NCBI GenBank assembly: GCA_013138555.1
Contig: WTCN01000207.1
Coordinates: 1-14,931, forward strand
Direction of reading: 5' to 3'
Source: Methyloprofundus sp.
GTDB lineage: Bacteria > Pseudomonadota > Gammaproteobacteria > Methylococcales > Methylomonadaceae
DNA: 14,931 nt
This document shows, piece after piece, positions 7,123 through 13,879 of this stretch (position 1 is its first letter; every line of letters begins with the position of its first letter). The translations under genes and the position numbers were made by a program. Below the pieces are notes generated by a model that had not been told where the DNA came from, made no database searches, and saw only the letters and a list, made by a program, of their open reading frames with translations.

Positions 7123-7689
7123 ATGAGCATTAAATCAGATAAGTGGATACGCCGTATGGCGCAAGAGCAAGACATGATCTCGCCTTTTGAGGCGGGGCAG
7201 GTTAGGCACTCGAAGCAGGGCAAGGTGATTTCTTATGGAACATCGAGTTATGGCTATGACGTGCGCTGTTCGGATGAATTTAAAATTTTTACCAATATCA
7301 ATTCGGCGATTGTAGACCCTAAAAATTTTAGTGATGGCAGTTTTGTTGATGTTCAGTCTGATGTCTGTATTATTCCGCCTAATTCCTTTGCTTTGGCAAG
7401 AACAGTCGAATACTTTCGTATTCCACGTGATGTTTTAACCATCTGCTTAGGTAAATCGACGTATGCACGTTGCGGGATAATAGTGAATGTTACGCCTTTA
7501 GAACCTGAATGGGAGGGGCATGTAACACTGGAGTTTTCCAATACCACGCCGTTGCCAGCAAAAATATACGCCAATGAAGGTGTCGCGCAGATGCTGTTTT
7601 TTGGCGGTGATGAAGTCTGTGAGACTTCTTATAAAGATCGAGGGGGCAAGTACCAGGGGCAGGAAGGGGTGACCTTGCCGAAAGCCTGA
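7123..7689 (+). CDS. dcd: dCTP deaminase
   Basis: Deaminates dCTP to dUTP, the main route to thymidylate precursors in many gammaproteobacteria; it acts as a cytoplasmic trimer. The 188-residue product has the family core GKSTYARCGI (110-119; K111, S112 and R116 contact nucleotide) and EPEWEGHVTLEFSN with the catalytic glutamate E137. An N-terminal segment, MISPFEAGQV, and the C-terminal KYQGQEGVTLP loop that closes over the active site complete the match. The length is that of the usual monofunctional enzyme. The ATG at 7123 has only a weak purine-rich upstream sequence. It is downstream of mrp with a 124-base gap, so it may have its own promoter; TATAGA at 7097-7102 lacks a convincing -35 box. 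Confidence 0.96.
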   Translation: MSIKSDKWIRRMAQEQDMISPFEAGQVRHSKQGKVISYGTSSYGYDVRCSDEFKIFTNINSAIVDPKNFSDGSFVDVQSDVCIIPPNSFALARTVEYFRIPRDVLTICLGKSTYARCGIIVNVTPLEPEWEGHVTLEFSNTTPLPAKIYANEGVAQMLFFGGDEVCETSYKDRGGKYQGQEGVTLPKA

Positions 7690-7723
7690 GCTGTTGAGTA
7701 GCGTTCAGGTTTTACGCTGAAAT

Positions 7724-7767
7724 GTCGGGTTAGCTTACCTGCGCTACGCTAGATAAGCTAACCCGAC
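7724..7767. repeat. Perfect 14-bp inverted repeat between convergent dcd and ycgL
   Basis: GTCGGGTTAGCTTA (7724-7737) and TAAGCTAACCCGAC (7754-7767) enclose CCTGCGCTACGCTAGA. It lies between two convergent stop codons and could serve as a bidirectional terminator although it lacks T tracts. The GTCGGGTTAGC...GCTAACCCGAC form resembles dispersed intergenic palindromes of gammaproteobacteria, so a REP-like repeat is equally likely. Confidence 0.65.
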
Positions 7768-7779
7768 CTACAGACTGCG

Positions 7780-8037
7780 CTATTGTATACTTGTAGGGGT
7801 AGGGTAGATGACAGGGGGCATTTGAATAAAAAAACCATTTTCCTCAATCCCCTTGAGAACCTCGCCTGCCTTTTCGCGAGCAAGTTTACGCTCAGGAGTG
7901 ATCTCTAGTTGCATAACATATTCAGGTTGCCCGATACTTTTAAGAATAGCCTCAGGGATACTGGAAAAATCATCCTGTTTGTCTAAATATAAATATAACT
8001 CGTCTTTTTTATTACTTTTGTAAATAAAACACTGCAC
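7780..8037 (-). CDS. ycgL: YcgL domain protein
   Basis: A small cytoplasmic protein of the YcgL family, conserved in gammaproteobacteria with no settled biochemical role. The 85-residue product shows CFIYKSNKKDELYLYL (3-18), DDFSSIPEAI (22-31), GQPEYVMQLEI and NGFFIQMPP near the end, matching E. coli YcgL through the domain. The start is GTG at 8037, reading VQCFIYKS, with AAAGG about 8 bases upstream on the minus strand. The stop at 7780-7782 lies just beyond the palindrome separating it from convergent dcd. It is transcribed away from the CPBP-protease gene; the 53-base gap must hold both promoters. Confidence 0.9.
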   Translation of the reverse strand: MQCFIYKSNKKDELYLYLDKQDDFSSIPEAILKSIGQPEYVMQLEITPERKLAREKAGEVLKGIEENGFFIQMPPVIYPTPTSIQ

Positions 8038-8090
8038 GCTAAGACCTTTGAAAAAAATGAATAAAACCCTATTATCGCATCAATAGCCAT

Positions 8091-8690
8091 ATGAATGAAC
8101 CCTCAATAGATTCAGAAAATTTTTTTAAAACAGCGTGTTATTTTGAAAGTGCCTTGATTTTAGTTGCTATTGCACTTGGCTGGATAGCTGAGATTAATCC
8201 TTTCGAATTTATCATCTTTAATGAACAGGTCGTAATTAATGGCATTATGGGGACTTTACCTCTATGTATCATTTTTCTGGCACTCAATCAGATAACAGTA
8301 GAATCCTTACAGCAAATCAGGCAGGTTTTACAAAATACGCTAGGTCCTGGCCTAGCAAAACATCACTGGACTGATTTATTTGTTTTGGCGGCTATTGCAG
8401 GTATTTCTGAAGAAATTTTATTTCGCGGGGTTATTCAGCCATGGCTAGAAAATTCATGGGGGATAATGGCGGGGTTACTTATCAGTAGTCTGCTTTTTGG
8501 CTTGATTCATGCGGTTACTTTCTTGTATTTTGTGATGGCAACAGCCGTAAGTATCTATCTGGGTTTATATCTAGACTATGATAATACACGCAACTTGCTT
8601 ACCCCGATTATTATTCATGGGCTGTATGATTTTTTTGCATTTTTTATTATCGTTCGTGCGTATCGATTAGAACAACAAAAGGTTCATTAA
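8091..8690 (+). CDS. CPBP family intramembrane metalloprotease
   Basis: A membrane protein of the CPBP (CAAX protease/bacteriocin-processing, Abi) family, whose members cleave within or near the membrane or confer immunity. The substrate here is unknown. The 199-residue product has about six hydrophobic segments and all the family motifs: EEILFR at 107-112 (E107, E108, R112), LFGLIH ending in H140, and HGLYD at 176-180 (H176, D180), consistent with an intact metal-binding active site. The ATG at 8091 has no strong ribosome-binding site. Its stop codon shares one base with the next gene's ATG (TAATG), so the pair is probably translationally coupled, which suggests the neighbour is a partner or target. 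Confidence 0.88.
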   Translation: MNEPSIDSENFFKTACYFESALILVAIALGWIAEINPFEFIIFNEQVVINGIMGTLPLCIIFLALNQITVESLQQIRQVLQNTLGPGLAKHHWTDLFVLAAIAGISEEILFRGVIQPWLENSWGIMAGLLISSLLFGLIHAVTFLYFVMATAVSIYLGLYLDYDNTRNLLTPIIIHGLYDFFAFFIIVRAYRLEQQKVH

Positions 8691-9130
8691 TGATGGCTAT
8701 TTCCGAGCAACAATTACAATCCGACCTTTTCTCTGCTGGTATTATTAGGGCGGCCAGCTTAATGAGTTTAATGGCTTTAGTGCTTATTAGCCATATCTAT
8801 GCCGATAAAATACAGATAGGCATGGACGAGCAGCAACGCGTTATTATTAGAACAGTGCTCTATGTTATTGCAATTTTGACATTTCCTGTGATGCAGTTTG
8901 TCAGGCATGTTATGTTACGCTTACAGCGTAATGAAAAACCACCTAAGTCACGATATTTTCTAGCTATTATGGTGACTATGATTATTTCTGAGAGTATTGG
9001 GATTTATGGTTTTATTATGTATGTATTGGGCGATAGTTATAATACCTTGTATATCTTTACCATGTTATCGGCTTTGGCGATGTTTTTACATAAGCCGGAT
9101 AAGGAAGAATATAAAGCACTTTTTGAATGA
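8690..9130 (+). CDS. Four-helix membrane protein of unknown function
   Basis: Not recognised. The 146-residue product has four predicted membrane segments (about 18-38, 51-70, 89-113 and 118-134), a basic loop (RLQRNEKPPKSR, 77-88) between the second and third, and a short charged C-terminus. The positive-inside rule places that loop and both ends in the cytoplasm. AAAAGG at 8677-8682 is 7 bases before the ATG at 8690; a second ATG follows at 8693. The one-base overlap with the CPBP gene implies co-expression. No enzymatic motif is visible. Confidence 0.8.
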   Translation: MMAISEQQLQSDLFSAGIIRAASLMSLMALVLISHIYADKIQIGMDEQQRVIIRTVLYVIAILTFPVMQFVRHVMLRLQRNEKPPKSRYFLAIMVTMIISESIGIYGFIMYVLGDSYNTLYIFTMLSALAMFLHKPDKEEYKALFE

Positions 9131-9217
9131 CTTGCAAATATCTCTAAGAGGGGCGTAATCTCTCGGGTTTTATCGCTTGTCAGTTGATGTCAGGCATAAA
9201 ATAGATTGTTCGGGTTG

Positions 9218-9240
9218 CACCTACAGCTAGCTTGCAGGTG
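9218..9240. terminator. Weak hairpin between convergent membrane-protein and porin genes
   Basis: CACCT (9218-9222) pairs with AGGTG (9236-9240), extended inward by CA/TG after one mismatch. It sits between two convergent stops. No T tract follows on either strand, so terminator function is tentative. Confidence 0.3.
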
Positions 9241-9245
9241 GGGAG

Positions 9246-10547
9246 TCAAAACTGGTAGCCTAAGATTACTCGGAACTGTTCTGTGTTTATCGCTGACTCC
9301 AGGTTTTTAATATAAGCATACATAATATCCACTGTCATCATTTGCTGATATTGGTAACTAAGGTAGCCATTGAGTTCCTGAGTATGAAAATCAGCTGCTT
9401 TTTCTGCTTGAAAGTCTCCGGCAGCAACGCCTAAAGTGATAGATTCCAAAAAGTGTGACTGGTATTCCAGATTAAACAATAAAGCCTGAGCATTTTTTCC
9501 CGTATTGACGGCATCTAAGGTCATTTCTTCCATTGAAGTAAAAAAAGGACCTCCTCCGACACTATTCACGGCAGCTGATTGACCGAAGTTTTTGTTAACA
9601 GCCGTGGTAAAAGTGACTCCATAGGCACTTAAAGAGGCAAATGCTCCGAGGGTATTTGCATTAACCAGGCCAATTGATTGGCGACCTACCGAGCGGCCTA
9701 AATCAAATTGTCCTCCCAGCATGTAAGAAAAAAGATTATCAACGCTATTTTGATAAACAATATCTAAAAAGAAAATTTGTTGTACATCTTTAATATAGTA
9801 ATACCAGGCACTTGCATTGATATGGCCTTGCTGATATTTTCCCCAGCCTAGCCAGGATTGAGCGCCTGAGCCCCCAAATGCTTGGCCAATAGCAATAAAG
9901 TCTGCCGAGTTAGCATTATTTTCCCAGCCTTTAGCTGTGCGTACAAAACCGCTTCCTATATAAAGCTCGTCATTAATATGGTAGTCGACTAAATAAGCTT
10001 CAAAAATATTTGGTAATAAACGCAAATCATCCTGATCCATATGGGGAGAGTTAATGCGCTGTGGACCAATGTGGGCCTCAAAGCTGTCATAGGACAAGGT
10101 CATAACCGCTTCACCTAAAGTGATATAGCTATTTTTGTCTGCATCGAAAAAATCGCCATGAATTTCATCTTTATTAGTGCTATTAAACCCAGGGTTGATA
10201 GCGGTAAAGGCACTGGCATGAAGCTTAAAGAAGGGCCCCCAGGAAATCCCGCAACCTAGTTCACCTCCAAAACCATAGGCTTGCTCTTTGCTGATGGTTT
10301 TAGCATGGGTTTGAATATAGCCACCGCGTATAAAGCCATTGCAGCCATCATATTTTAAATCATGTTTAATCCCCTCCTCGCGCTCTGAGTTATTGATATT
10401 GTAGGGAGAGCCAGGGGATAAGTCCTCAGCAGGGTGGGTATCGTTTGTGTTATTTTTACGAGGGAAGGCTTCAGTTGCTTGATCCTCGGCTAGAGCAGTT
10501 TGTAGTGCGCACAATACGACTAGCAAACCATAAAGGTAAGGTTTCAT
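9246..10547 (-). CDS. OprD-like outer-membrane porin under cobalamin riboswitch control
   Basis: A probable substrate-selective outer-membrane channel. From the ATG at 10547 the product is 433 residues with a classical signal peptide (MKPYLYGLLVVLCAL, cleavage after ALA at 20), then a polar, Asn/Glu-rich segment of about 40 residues. A long series of alternating beta-strand-like stretches ends in FRVILGYQF, whose terminal phenylalanine is typical of BAM-inserted barrels. GFIRGGYIQT, LGEAVMTLSY, AHIGPQRINSPH and LLPNIFEAYLVDY resemble OprD/Opr-family porins. Two cysteines (YDGCNG and ELGCGI) could form a disulfide. The upstream TTG at 10568 adds seven residues and spoils the signal-peptide start. 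Neither start has a clear Shine-Dalgarno. A B12 riboswitch with its own promoter precedes the gene, so its cargo may be a corrinoid, cobalt or a B12-saving substrate (inference). It is neither BtuB nor another TonB-dependent receptor: no plug domain is visible. Confidence 0.8.
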   Translation of the reverse strand: MKPYLYGLLVVLCALQTALAEDQATEAFPRKNNTNDTHPAEDLSPGSPYNINNSEREEGIKHDLKYDGCNGFIRGGYIQTHAKTISKEQAYGFGGELGCGISWGPFFKLHASAFTAINPGFNSTNKDEIHGDFFDADKNSYITLGEAVMTLSYDSFEAHIGPQRINSPHMDQDDLRLLPNIFEAYLVDYHINDELYIGSGFVRTAKGWENNANSADFIAIGQAFGGSGAQSWLGWGKYQQGHINASAWYYYIKDVQQIFFLDIVYQNSVDNLFSYMLGGQFDLGRSVGRQSIGLVNANTLGAFASLSAYGVTFTTAVNKNFGQSAAVNSVGGGPFFTSMEEMTLDAVNTGKNAQALLFNLEYQSHFLESITLGVAAGDFQAEKAADFHTQELNGYLSYQYQQMMTVDIMYAYIKNLESAINTEQFRVILGYQF

Positions 10548-10732
10548 ATTAAAAAAATTTATTTGCAAAGGCTTTTAGGTCATGAGGACATAGTGAGTCC
10601 GCAATAAGGTTGATCTGCGCTTAATCAAATAAATTGAATAATAAGAGAAGTGGTATTATGCTAAGAAAAAGAGAAAAGGGGTTCATAAATAAATGTTTAA
10701 TCACTGTGCTCACCCGCACAAGTTTATAAAAT

Positions 10733-10756
10733 CAAGAAGTATCCGTGTACTTCCTG
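10733..10756 (-). promoter_or_regulatory. Hairpin just after the riboswitch (possible expression platform)
   Basis: On the minus strand CAGGAAGTA pairs with TACTTCTTG around a CACGGA loop (9 bp, one G-U pair). It begins 6 bases beyond the riboswitch P1 stem and is followed by ATTTTATAAA. The adjacent CTGGCCAG could compete for the P1 3' strand. The U run is too poor to call a terminator outright. Confidence 0.4.
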
Positions 10757-10762
10757 GCCAGT

Positions 10763-10946
10763 TTCAGGCAGGTTTCCGGGCTGATGAGTGGATGTATAAT
10801 CCATAACCTACGTCTTCCCATTCTGTTAGGAATAGTGACATTGGGTAGGTTTTTAACTCAATTACCGTTGCGGGGGCAGCGTTGGCTTTATTTTTGTAAT
10901 GCACCAACTTCCCTTTTAATCTTGAAAAACAATCAAGACACCTGAA
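10763..10946 (-). ncRNA. Cobalamin (B12) riboswitch
   Basis: Read on the minus strand, every conserved block of the cobalamin riboswitch is present in order: AAAAGGGAAGTTGGTGC (10918-10902), GCTGCCCCCGCAACGGTAA (10880-10862), an arm closed by AACCTAC/GTAGGTT with the conserved GGGAAG, and the B12 box AGCCCGGAAACCTGCC (10782-10767). P1 closes with TTCAGG (10946-10941) against CCTGAA (10768-10763). The aptamer senses adenosyl- or another cobalamin and normally lowers expression of the downstream gene, here the porin about 215 bases on. The rest of the leader, 10548-10732, holds no gene. The open frame on the plus strand here is a by-product of the aptamer. Confidence 0.95.
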
Positions 10947-10954
10947 GCGGAGGT

Positions 10955-10983
10955 ACTATATCTATAAAAGCAAATATGAACAA
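10955..10983 (-). promoter_or_regulatory. Promoter for riboswitch-porin transcript
   Basis: On the minus strand TTGTTC (10983-10978), a 17-base spacer and TATAGT (10960-10955) form a good sigma-70 match. Transcription would start near 10948, immediately before the riboswitch P1 stem, which strengthens both calls. Confidence 0.65.
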
Positions 10984-11148
10984 GTTATATTTATATTTTG
11001 GGCGGGATTACGTAAGCTGGCTTGCATTTCTCTTTTGGGCTGTTGGGGGGCTGAATCTGGGCCCTATGGCTATCTGCCGAAAATTCCTCCAAACAATATC
11101 GTGTGAAGTATATAATGTGATTTTTAGATTAGACAAGTAGTGAGCATT
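10984..11148. other. Intergenic region between riboswitch promoter and yajD
   Basis: No gene is seen in this divergent spacer. TATAAT at 11111-11116 could be a -10 box for yajD, about 38 bases upstream of its ATG, but no acceptable -35 box lies at the right distance. Confidence 0.3.
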
Positions 11149-11520
11149 ATGGCGATAAATAATCAACAAAATATGAGTGCAGCAGAGCGGCTGGTCGCTG
11201 ATGCACGGAAACATCAGACAGACCGGGAAAAAACCTACCGGGGACAGGCGCTGAAAATGTACCCCTGGGTCTGTGGGCGCTGTTCTCGAGAATTTAATAA
11301 TACCAACCTACAGGAACTAACGGTACATCATAAAAATCATAATCATGATGATAACCCCGTAGACGGTAGTAATTGGGAGTTACTCTGCCTTTACTGTCAT
11401 GATAATGAACACTCAAAATATGAAGAAATGCGCTTTGGCAGTGCTAAAGAAGAAAGTGAAGATCATTCAGGAGGAACCCATAGCCCTTTTTCAGGTTTAG
11501 GTGATCTTTTAAAAAAATGA
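11149..11520 (+). CDS. yajD: YajD family HNH nuclease
   Basis: A small HNH-fold, probably metal-dependent nuclease; cellular role undefined. The 123-residue product keeps the YajD core: ALKMYPWVCGRCSREF, LTVHHKNHNHDDNP and DGSNWELLCLYCHDNEHSKY. It has paired zinc-binding CxxC motifs (CGRC and CLYC) and the HNH-type HH...N...H residues. Homologues begin MAI, matching the ATG at 11149 (MAINNQQ) rather than the GTG at 11140. A serine- and glycine-rich tail ends in FSGLGDLLKK. The stop overlaps the tag start (ATGA), so yajD and tag form a translationally coupled pair, placing the nuclease beside a base-excision repair enzyme. Confidence 0.9.
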   Translation: MAINNQQNMSAAERLVADARKHQTDREKTYRGQALKMYPWVCGRCSREFNNTNLQELTVHHKNHNHDDNPVDGSNWELLCLYCHDNEHSKYEEMRFGSAKEESEDHSGGTHSPFSGLGDLLKK

Positions 11521-12074
11521 AGAAATGTCCCTGGGCACTGACGACTGAACTGGAAGAGCACTACCATGATACAGAGTGGGGTGTCCCCGTACATGATGAT
11601 AGATTATTGTTTGAATTTTTGATATTGGAAGGAGCGCAGGCTGGCTTAAGCTGGCTTACCGTACTCAAAAAACGGCAAGGATATCGTGATGCCTTTGATA
11701 ATTTTGATGTGCGCAAGGTAGCTGAATATGATGAACAGAAACAACAGGAGTTACTGCATAACCCGGAGATTATCAGAAATAAATTAAAAATTAGTTCAAC
11801 TATTAGTAATGCTCAGGCCTTTATCGCTATACAGGAAGACTATGGTAGTTTTGATGCTTATGTGTGGTCATTTGTCAATGGAAAAACCATTGATAATGTC
11901 TGGCGAACAATACAGGAAATACCTGCTTATACGCCTGAATCTGAGCAGATGAGCAAAAGCTTAAAAAAAGCTGGCTTTAAATTTGCCGGCCCGACCATCT
12001 GTTATGCTTATATGCAAGCGGTAGGGATGGTGAATGATCATCTCGTCATATGCCCTAGATATTATGCTGTATAA
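11517..12074 (+). CDS. tag: DNA-3-methyladenine glycosylase I
   Basis: Removes 3-methyladenine from alkylated DNA as the first step of base excision repair. The 185-residue product (E. coli 187) has the zinc-snap ligands C4, H17, H175 and C179 at the same positions as E. coli Tag. Also present are Y16 in HYHDTEWGVP, and LEGAQAGLSWLTVLKKR with the active-site Glu and Trp. DVWSFVNG-like VWSFVNGKT and LKKAGFKFAGPTICYAYMQA close the glycosylase fold. The ATG overlaps the yajD stop by four bases. dnaQ begins 74 bases downstream on the same strand, separated only by a small CTTGC/GCAAG stem, so read-through is plausible. Confidence 0.97.
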   Translation: MKKCPWALTTELEEHYHDTEWGVPVHDDRLLFEFLILEGAQAGLSWLTVLKKRQGYRDAFDNFDVRKVAEYDEQKQQELLHNPEIIRNKLKISSTISNAQAFIAIQEDYGSFDAYVWSFVNGKTIDNVWRTIQEIPAYTPESEQMSKSLKKAGFKFAGPTICYAYMQAVGMVNDHLVICPRYYAV

Positions 12075-12148
12075 GATAGAGGAGGCTTGCGTTGCAAGTG
12101 GTGTAGTTGATTATTGGCGGGGACACCCGCTCAGAAAGTGGTGGTAAT

Positions 12149-12856
12149 ATGAGAAAAAAAGGCCGGCAGGTTGTTTTAGATACCGAAACAACGGGATTAA
12201 ATCCTAAAGAAGGGCATCGGATTATTGAAATTGGCTGTGTGGAGCTGATTAATCGGCGCTTAACGGATCGACAGTTTCATATGTATATTAATCCACAGCG
12301 GAATATTGATGCCGGAGCGATTGAGGTACATGGTATTACCAATGAGTTTTTACAGGATAAGCCGCTGTTTAAGGATGTAGCGGATGACTTTATTGATTTT
12401 ATTCGTGGCGCAGAGCTGGTTATTCATAATGCACCGTTTGATGTAGGCTTTATGGATCGTGAGTTTAGCTTATTAAATCCGGCTGCTGAGAAAACTGCTG
12501 ACTTTTGTACTGTGTTTGATAGTCTGGTGTATGCGCGAAAAAAACATCCTGGGCAGCGAAATAGTCTGGATGCCTTGTGTAAACGCTATGGTATCGATAA
12601 TAGTCACCGAGACTTACACGGTGCTTTACTTGATGCAGAAATTTTGTCTGATGTCTATTTGCTAATGACAGGTGGGCAGCTTTCCATACTGGAAGATGAT
12701 TTAGCTGATGACGGTGTAGAGCAGGAAATTCAGCGCCTCAGTAGTGATAGGGCGGCGTTAAAAGTGATTCATTGCTCTGCTGATGAGTTAGCGGAGCACC
12801 AGAAAACTCTGGAAATGCTGGAAAAATCAAGTGGAGCGTGTTTATGGAATCAATAA
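12149..12856 (+). CDS. dnaQ: DNA polymerase III epsilon subunit (3'-5' proofreading exonuclease)
   Basis: The proofreading exonuclease of the replicative polymerase. From the ATG at 12149 it is 235 residues (E. coli 243). The DEDDh motifs are intact: ExoI VLDTETTGLNP with D11 and E13, IEVHGITNEFL, ExoII VIHNAPFDVGFMDREF, and ExoIII HRDLHGALLDAEIL with the general-base His and Asp. After MTGGQ the C-terminal tail, thought to contact the polymerase alpha subunit, is poorly conserved. The frame is open further upstream to a TTG at 12107, but those residues have no homology-like content and the ATG matches the usual start. Its last 13 bases overlap the Crp/Fnr gene in another frame. Confidence 0.96.
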   Translation: MRKKGRQVVLDTETTGLNPKEGHRIIEIGCVELINRRLTDRQFHMYINPQRNIDAGAIEVHGITNEFLQDKPLFKDVADDFIDFIRGAELVIHNAPFDVGFMDREFSLLNPAAEKTADFCTVFDSLVYARKKHPGQRNSLDALCKRYGIDNSHRDLHGALLDAEILSDVYLLMTGGQLSILEDDLADDGVEQEIQRLSSDRAALKVIHCSADELAEHQKTLEMLEKSSGACLWNQ

Positions 12857-13515
12857 GTGCAGAGAAATTATGGGCCGCTAATTTTCCTGAGTTTATTAAG
12901 GCGGGAGAGGCGGGTATTAACAGCCTGATGGCCTCAGCAAAACTAGTTGAACTGCCAGCAGGACAACAGGTTTTTTACCCAGGGGCTGTGTGTGAACAAT
13001 ATTTGCTGGTTCTGGAAGGAAGTGTCAAAGCGCAGATTATTTCTGAAGGGGGGCGGGAAATGCTATTGTATAAAGTGGGTTCAGGTGACTCCTGTGTACT
13101 GACGACATCCTGCTTGTTGAGTGGCGATAATTACCCGGCAGAAGGGATTGCCGAAAGTAAGGTTCTGGCATTTGCCATTTCATCACACGCTTTTTATCGC
13201 TGCATAGAGAAATCTGCATTTTTTCGTGAATTTGTGTTTAAGAAGTTTTCAGCACGCTTATCGGGTGTTATTGCGTTGTTGGAGGATGTTACGTTTAGCG
13301 CCATTGATACACGATTATCTAAAGCCTTATTAGCGGAAGAGTCTGATGTGATTACCCTCACTCATCAGGAGCTGGCCACAAAACTAGGCTCAGCTCGTGA
13401 AGTGATTTCCAGGCATTTAAAGCGTTTCGAAGCCTATGGCTGGGTTAGTCTGCATAGAGGAACGGTTACCCTACTAGACGCAAAGGCTTTATTAAATGTC
13501 GCTAGCAAACATTGA
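12844..13515 (+). CDS. Crp/Fnr-family transcriptional regulator
   Basis: A 223-residue DNA-binding regulator with an N-terminal cyclic-nucleotide-binding-type beta barrel (about 30-115), a dimerisation helix (about 117-150) and a C-terminal winged helix-turn-helix (LTHQELATKLGSAREVISRHLKRFE, 172-196). The residues that hold cAMP in CRP (GELG and RS) are replaced by VLTTS and PA, so cAMP is unlikely to be the ligand. The N-terminal FNR cysteine cluster is absent, so it should not be an FNR-type oxygen sensor. C84 and C90, in GDSCVLTTSCLL, sit in the ligand loop and could sense thiols or metals (inference). The ATG at 12844 is chosen over the GTG at 12838 because GGAG (12833-12836) is 7 bases upstream. 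It overlaps dnaQ by 13 bases. A small membrane-protein gene ends four bases away on the opposite strand. Confidence 0.9.
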   Translation: MESISAEKLWAANFPEFIKAGEAGINSLMASAKLVELPAGQQVFYPGAVCEQYLLVLEGSVKAQIISEGGREMLLYKVGSGDSCVLTTSCLLSGDNYPAEGIAESKVLAFAISSHAFYRCIEKSAFFREFVFKKFSARLSGVIALLEDVTFSAIDTRLSKALLAEESDVITLTHQELATKLGSAREVISRHLKRFEAYGWVSLHRGTVTLLDAKALLNVASKH

Positions 13516-13519
13516 TAAA

Positions 13520-13714
13520 CTAATGAGTCGTGCCTACTTTAGCTTGTTCTGCATCGTCTTTTTGTTCTTTAACAACATATTTGATGATAATAAAGCCAAC
13601 CAAACCACCAACCAGACAGGCCATCATTAATGGCATGGCAAATGGCATATCGTGGTGGTCTCTCATATTCATTTGGAACATTGTAGAAAAAATATTTAGG
13701 AAAAAGTCAATCAT
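13520..13714 (-). CDS. Small Met/His-rich single-pass membrane protein
   Basis: Unrecognised 64-residue protein. An amphipathic N-terminus (MIDFFLNIFSTMF) leads into a metal-binding-like stretch, MFQMNMRDHHDMPFAM (12-27). One transmembrane helix (about 28-47) and a charged, probably cytoplasmic tail (KEQKDDAEQAK) follow. Eight methionines and two adjacent histidines lie in the first 31 residues, as in proteins that bind copper or other soft metals (inference). On the minus strand AAGGG lies 6 bases upstream of the ATG at 13714, supporting a real gene. Its stop is four bases from that of the convergent Crp/Fnr gene. Upstream lie direct repeats and a palindrome that may be regulator sites. Confidence 0.72.
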   Translation of the reverse strand: MIDFFLNIFSTMFQMNMRDHHDMPFAMPLMMACLVGGLVGFIIIKYVVKEQKDDAEQAKVGTTH

Positions 13715-13735
13715 AAATCACCCTTTTATGTGAAA

Positions 13736-13821
13736 GCGCAAACTGCGCAAAATGTATCGTAACGACACGGCTTGGGGTCTATATTAGAGTATCGTAAAAT
13801 TATTATCAGTGACAATGTCAC
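13736..13821. promoter_or_regulatory. Repeat-rich divergent control region
   Basis: This lies between the small membrane-protein gene and the thioredoxin-like gene. GCGCAAA occurs at 13736 and 13745, GTATCGTAA at 13754-13762 and 13789-13797 (35 bases apart), and the palindrome GTGAC-AAT-GTCAC at 13809-13821. Such an arrangement suggests operators for one or more regulators, possibly the Crp/Fnr protein next door. It is not a canonical FNR (TTGAT-N4-ATCAA) or CRP (TGTGA-N6-TCACA) box. Confidence 0.4.
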
Positions 13822-13879
13822 ATAAAGCTGAGTTTTTTACTGGGTTATTAACAATATTATTATTTTTTTGAGGTTTTTT

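Noticed and set aside
10745..10945. Plus-strand 66-residue open frame
   Set aside because: It coincides exactly with the cobalamin riboswitch on the other strand. Its sequence is explained by RNA structure and resembles no protein.
12107..12148. N-terminal extension of DnaQ from TTG
   Set aside because: The residues are not family-like and the ATG at 12149 matches the usual start.
12075..12148. Possible tRNA or small RNA between tag and dnaQ
   Set aside because: Only a 5-bp CTTGC/GCAAG stem is present, with no cloverleaf, TTC loop or terminator.
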